Positions 61,864 to 64,000 of a stretch of 64,000 bases of DNA are shown here, one piece after another. Positions within the stretch are counted from its first letter, which is position 1, and the number at the start of each line of letters is the position of its first letter. The notes under the pieces are model-generated. The model was not told the DNA's origin, did no database searches, and was given only the letters and a program-made list of their open reading frames with translations. Source of the stretch: an uncultured Gemella sp. (lineage in GTDB: Bacteria > Bacillota > Bacilli > Staphylococcales > Gemellaceae); the NCBI GenBank assembly GCA_938038035.1, contig CALHQV010000132.1:1-64000 (forward strand), read 5' to 3'. A program made the position numbers and the translations under genes.

Positions 61864-63042
61864 TTAATAAGGACCAATATTACTTAACAGAATAACATCT
61901 TTCTTAGCTTTAACCATATCCTTAGTTGTCCACCATTCTAGTTCACGTGAAATAGGATTAATTCTAGGATAACAATAGTTATTAAATATTGGCTGGTATT
62001 TCTTAGATACTTTAACGTAGAATCTTTCACGTAATCCATTTGCCATATTTGGATTAAATAATATCACAGTATTATTAAATTGCTTAATTAAAATCTCATC
62101 CAAATAAATCGCACCAGAACAAGCAAATTCAACATCTACAGACCTATCAACATAAGGTCTAGGATTCTCACTTGGATTAGAATAATCGAAGTAAGGACCA
62201 ATGTCTACACTTCTTGGAATTGCGTATCCTGTAGCAGCCATTTCTTCTACGAACGTTCGGGTCTCATCCATTATGAGGCGATAGATTCTACAAGTGTAGT
62301 CCATTCTGCCGTTACCTAAATATTCAGGCCATGGCATCATGCCATATGTTTGATATAAGACAAAACCAATATATTGAATCCAATAGTAATACAGATATAA
62401 AGTAGCACTGCCTTTCATGGCATGTAAACTTAAGTTTAAACTATATTCTGTATTATAGGTACTAGGCCCATCTGCCATGATGTGTACTTCTTTTAGAACA
62501 CCGGCAGGTGTACTGTGAATACCTAGACCACTAGAAGGCCATCCTGTTAATGATTTTACTAAGTTATCAGAAACAGCAATAAAAGGGTAATTCGGGTCAA
62601 CCAGATTAGAATTAGGATGTCGTGGTAAATCGCTTTTACCTAGTGAACCACCATATTCTATTTGTTCCATTCTTTTTGCTAAACGAGGTGATAAAATCAT
62701 TCGTATAGCGTGCATTAGAGAATTCTTATTCTCTGTTAGTAATGGCATCATCTTTCTTTCAATTTTAATATTGGCAGAAGATAAGTTTAAATCTGGTCGA
62801 GTAGTAAAGATATAACCTGGTTGATTGGTATTTGGTTTAATCATGGGTGTGTTAGCAAGAATATTAGGACCTTTAAAGGTATCTGCCATTGCACTTGACA
62901 CACTAAACCCGTGTTTCATTTTTACAAGATGGTCTATAAAATCAACGGTATTGGTAAGAAATTTTTCGGAAAGTCCTGTTAGCCTACCTTCGCGTAGTTC
63001 TTGCTCTAAGAACTTTTCGACACTATGTTGAGAATCTGACAT
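61864..63042 (-). CDS. Probable virion structural protein (392 aa)
   Basis: A 392-residue protein next to the baseplate gene and read on the same strand, so probably a tail or baseplate component. It contains a Tyr/Trp-rich helical segment (LYLYYYWIQYIGFVLYQTYG, about 218-237) and a C-terminal beta-rich part, but no diagnostic motif. The frame can be extended to 63150, but that would overlap the divergent gene at 63080. AAAGGTTAAAAATAAA precedes the ATG at 63042 (MSDSQHSV), which I take as the start. Confidence 0.55.
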   Translation of the reverse strand: MSDSQHSVEKFLEQELREGRLTGLSEKFLTNTVDFIDHLVKMKHGFSVSSAMADTFKGPNILANTPMIKPNTNQPGYIFTTRPDLNLSSANIKIERKMMPLLTENKNSLMHAIRMILSPRLAKRMEQIEYGGSLGKSDLPRHPNSNLVDPNYPFIAVSDNLVKSLTGWPSSGLGIHSTPAGVLKEVHIMADGPSTYNTEYSLNLSLHAMKGSATLYLYYYWIQYIGFVLYQTYGMMPWPEYLGNGRMDYTCRIYRLIMDETRTFVEEMAATGYAIPRSVDIGPYFDYSNPSENPRPYVDRSVDVEFACSGAIYLDEILIKQFNNTVILFNPNMANGLRERFYVKVSKKYQPIFNNYCYPRINPISRELEWWTTKDMVKAKKDVILLSNIGPY

Positions 63043-63079
63043 TTTATTTTTAACCTTTCTATCTAAAAAGGAATTCGTT

Positions 63080-64000
63080 ATGGATGTTGTAAATATGGGT
63101 ATGACTGCTGTAAACGTAATCGGTAACCAGCTTAAAGCTAATGCTGCCAAAATGATTGCATCTGATTACAACAGCGCTACTTCAAAATCATTATCACAAT
63201 ACACCACAGAATTACAATTACGACCTACGTTTGCTATTGAGACAGAGTTACTTAATGACTCGAATATGTCTACATTAATTCAGACAGGTTTAGCAAACTA
63301 TGCCGGTTATTATATTGTTGCTTTGTCCATTGATAATACAGTCAATGGCGTAAGTATCGGTAAAGCATTGGGTAAATACTCACCTACACGCGATGCGGTA
63401 GGTGCTGCTGTTAGTGTGATGGGCAATACGATTGCTACCGTATCCACATCTTCATATAAACCGGCCATCGTTAGTGGCAACACTACCTTGTCTACACTGA
63501 GTAATAAGATTAGTGTACCGGCTATGATTCCAGATTTACCGAGTAAATATTTAGCTAAATTAGAGGTATCTACAGAGGCTACTTACCACGATCCTGTTAA
63601 TCCAGAAGATGATTTTGGTGATATCATTCTAAACGAACGTAATCGTGTGAATGATGTCTCTACTTCTGCTAATGAAGATGTAACTGAAGAAATTAATAAG
63701 TTAGCTAATCTAGGTGCTGGTCGTATTTTGACAGTAGATGTTTCTCGTGATAAAGCTAAAGCTACAGTAAATATCTTATTGAAACCAGAATTGAAATCTA
63801 TTCGTTCTAACATGTTGGTTGAGATTGCCGGTATTACTAAGAAACCTAAATCCATGCGTGAGCGTTTAATTGCTTACTTTGACCGTGGTACCATTAATTC
63901 TGCTTTTGACTTATTGGTTTGCCGTGACTTAATTGAAGCACATCGTCGTAACCTAGTAGAAGATACAACTGGTTATTACGAGAAAACACATAATCGTAAT
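63080..64000 (+). CDS. Unknown protein, cut by the window end (at least 307 aa)
   Basis: A rightward frame that starts at ATG 63080 (MDVVNMGMTAVN, behind AAAAAGGAATTCGTT) and stays open to the last base, so its end lies beyond the window. It is divergent from the minus structural gene with a 37-nt gap. The visible part is Ala/Val/Thr/Ser-rich in the first 170 residues (VIGNQLKANAAKMIASD, GKALGKYSPTRDAVG), then more charged, with a MRERLIAYFDRG segment near 280. A virion protein is likely from position. Not recognised. Confidence 0.6.
   Translation, partial: MDVVNMGMTAVNVIGNQLKANAAKMIASDYNSATSKSLSQYTTELQLRPTFAIETELLNDSNMSTLIQTGLANYAGYYIVALSIDNTVNGVSIGKALGKYSPTRDAVGAAVSVMGNTIATVSTSSYKPAIVSGNTTLSTLSNKISVPAMIPDLPSKYLAKLEVSTEATYHDPVNPEDDFGDIILNERNRVNDVSTSANEDVTEEINKLANLGAGRILTVDVSRDKAKATVNILLKPELKSIRSNMLVEIAGITKKPKSMRERLIAYFDRGTINSAFDLLVCRDLIEAHRRNLVEDTTGYYEKTHNRN

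Noticed and set aside
61864..63150. Longer version of the 392-aa minus gene starting at 63150
   Set aside because: The extension overlaps the divergent gene that starts at 63080, and a ribosome site is found only before the ATG at 63042.
1..64000. CRISPR array, tRNA genes, IS elements, integrase or attachment sites
   Set aside because: I looked for repeat-spacer spacing, T-loop sequences such as GGTTCGAAT, transposase motifs and tyrosine recombinase motifs and saw none.

Overview
This window looks like part of a large (jumbo) tailed myovirus genome of the phiKZ-like, nucleus-forming group. Four observations support that. (1) A multi-subunit RNA polymerase is encoded in fragments: beta' N-terminal part at 32555-34090, beta C-terminal part at 44258-46654, beta' C-terminal part at 46723-48813. 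(2) A tail sheath and tail tube pair lies close to a very diverged large terminase. (3) A family B DNA polymerase, a probable major capsid gene and an RNA polymerase subunit follow one another as I remember from phiKZ. (4) The genome is A+T-rich and tightly packed, with genes on both strands and many proteins resembling nothing I recognise. The host is not evident. No tRNA, integrase, IS element or CRISPR array is visible.

Layout. 0-13 kb: a free-standing HNH homing endonuclease, then tail tube and tail sheath (minus), three rightward virion-type genes of unknown role, and the large terminase (minus). 13-15 kb: two unknown minus genes. 15-20 kb: rightward genes including a 614-aa protein (speculative nuclear-shell candidate), a 165-aa well-expressed-looking protein and a histone-H1-like/HTH/coiled-coil protein; two of the transcription units start with a conserved promoter motif followed by a 5' stem-loop. 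20-25.4 kb: small unknown genes. 25.4-25.8 kb: a long non-coding, structured stretch. 26-33 kb: C-terminal half of the DNA polymerase, a frameshifted membrane protein, an unknown gene, the probable major capsid protein and RNA polymerase beta' N. 34-44 kb: small unknown genes, an SbcD/Mre11-like phosphoesterase, a single-stranded-DNA-binding protein, a possible RNA polymerase accessory subunit and two virion-type proteins. 44-51 kb: RNA polymerase beta C and beta' C, an SF2 helicase, and small genes among repeated RNA hairpins. 51-59 kb: two HExxH metallopeptidases, the exonuclease/motif A half of the DNA polymerase (minus) and acidic or coiled-coil proteins. 59-64 kb: a gp6/J-like baseplate protein, another minus virion-type gene, and a rightward gene cut by the window end.

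Genes are generally preceded by AAAGGAAA-type ribosome binding sites. Many of the gaps between genes, even between genes on the same strand, hold a strong 9-16 bp hairpin, often followed by T-runs. The most notable signals are the split DNA polymerase B, a recurrent two-hairpin RNA element whose stems vary in compensating ways, a promoter/5'-stem-loop cassette, and two structured non-coding stretches ending in similar hairpins.
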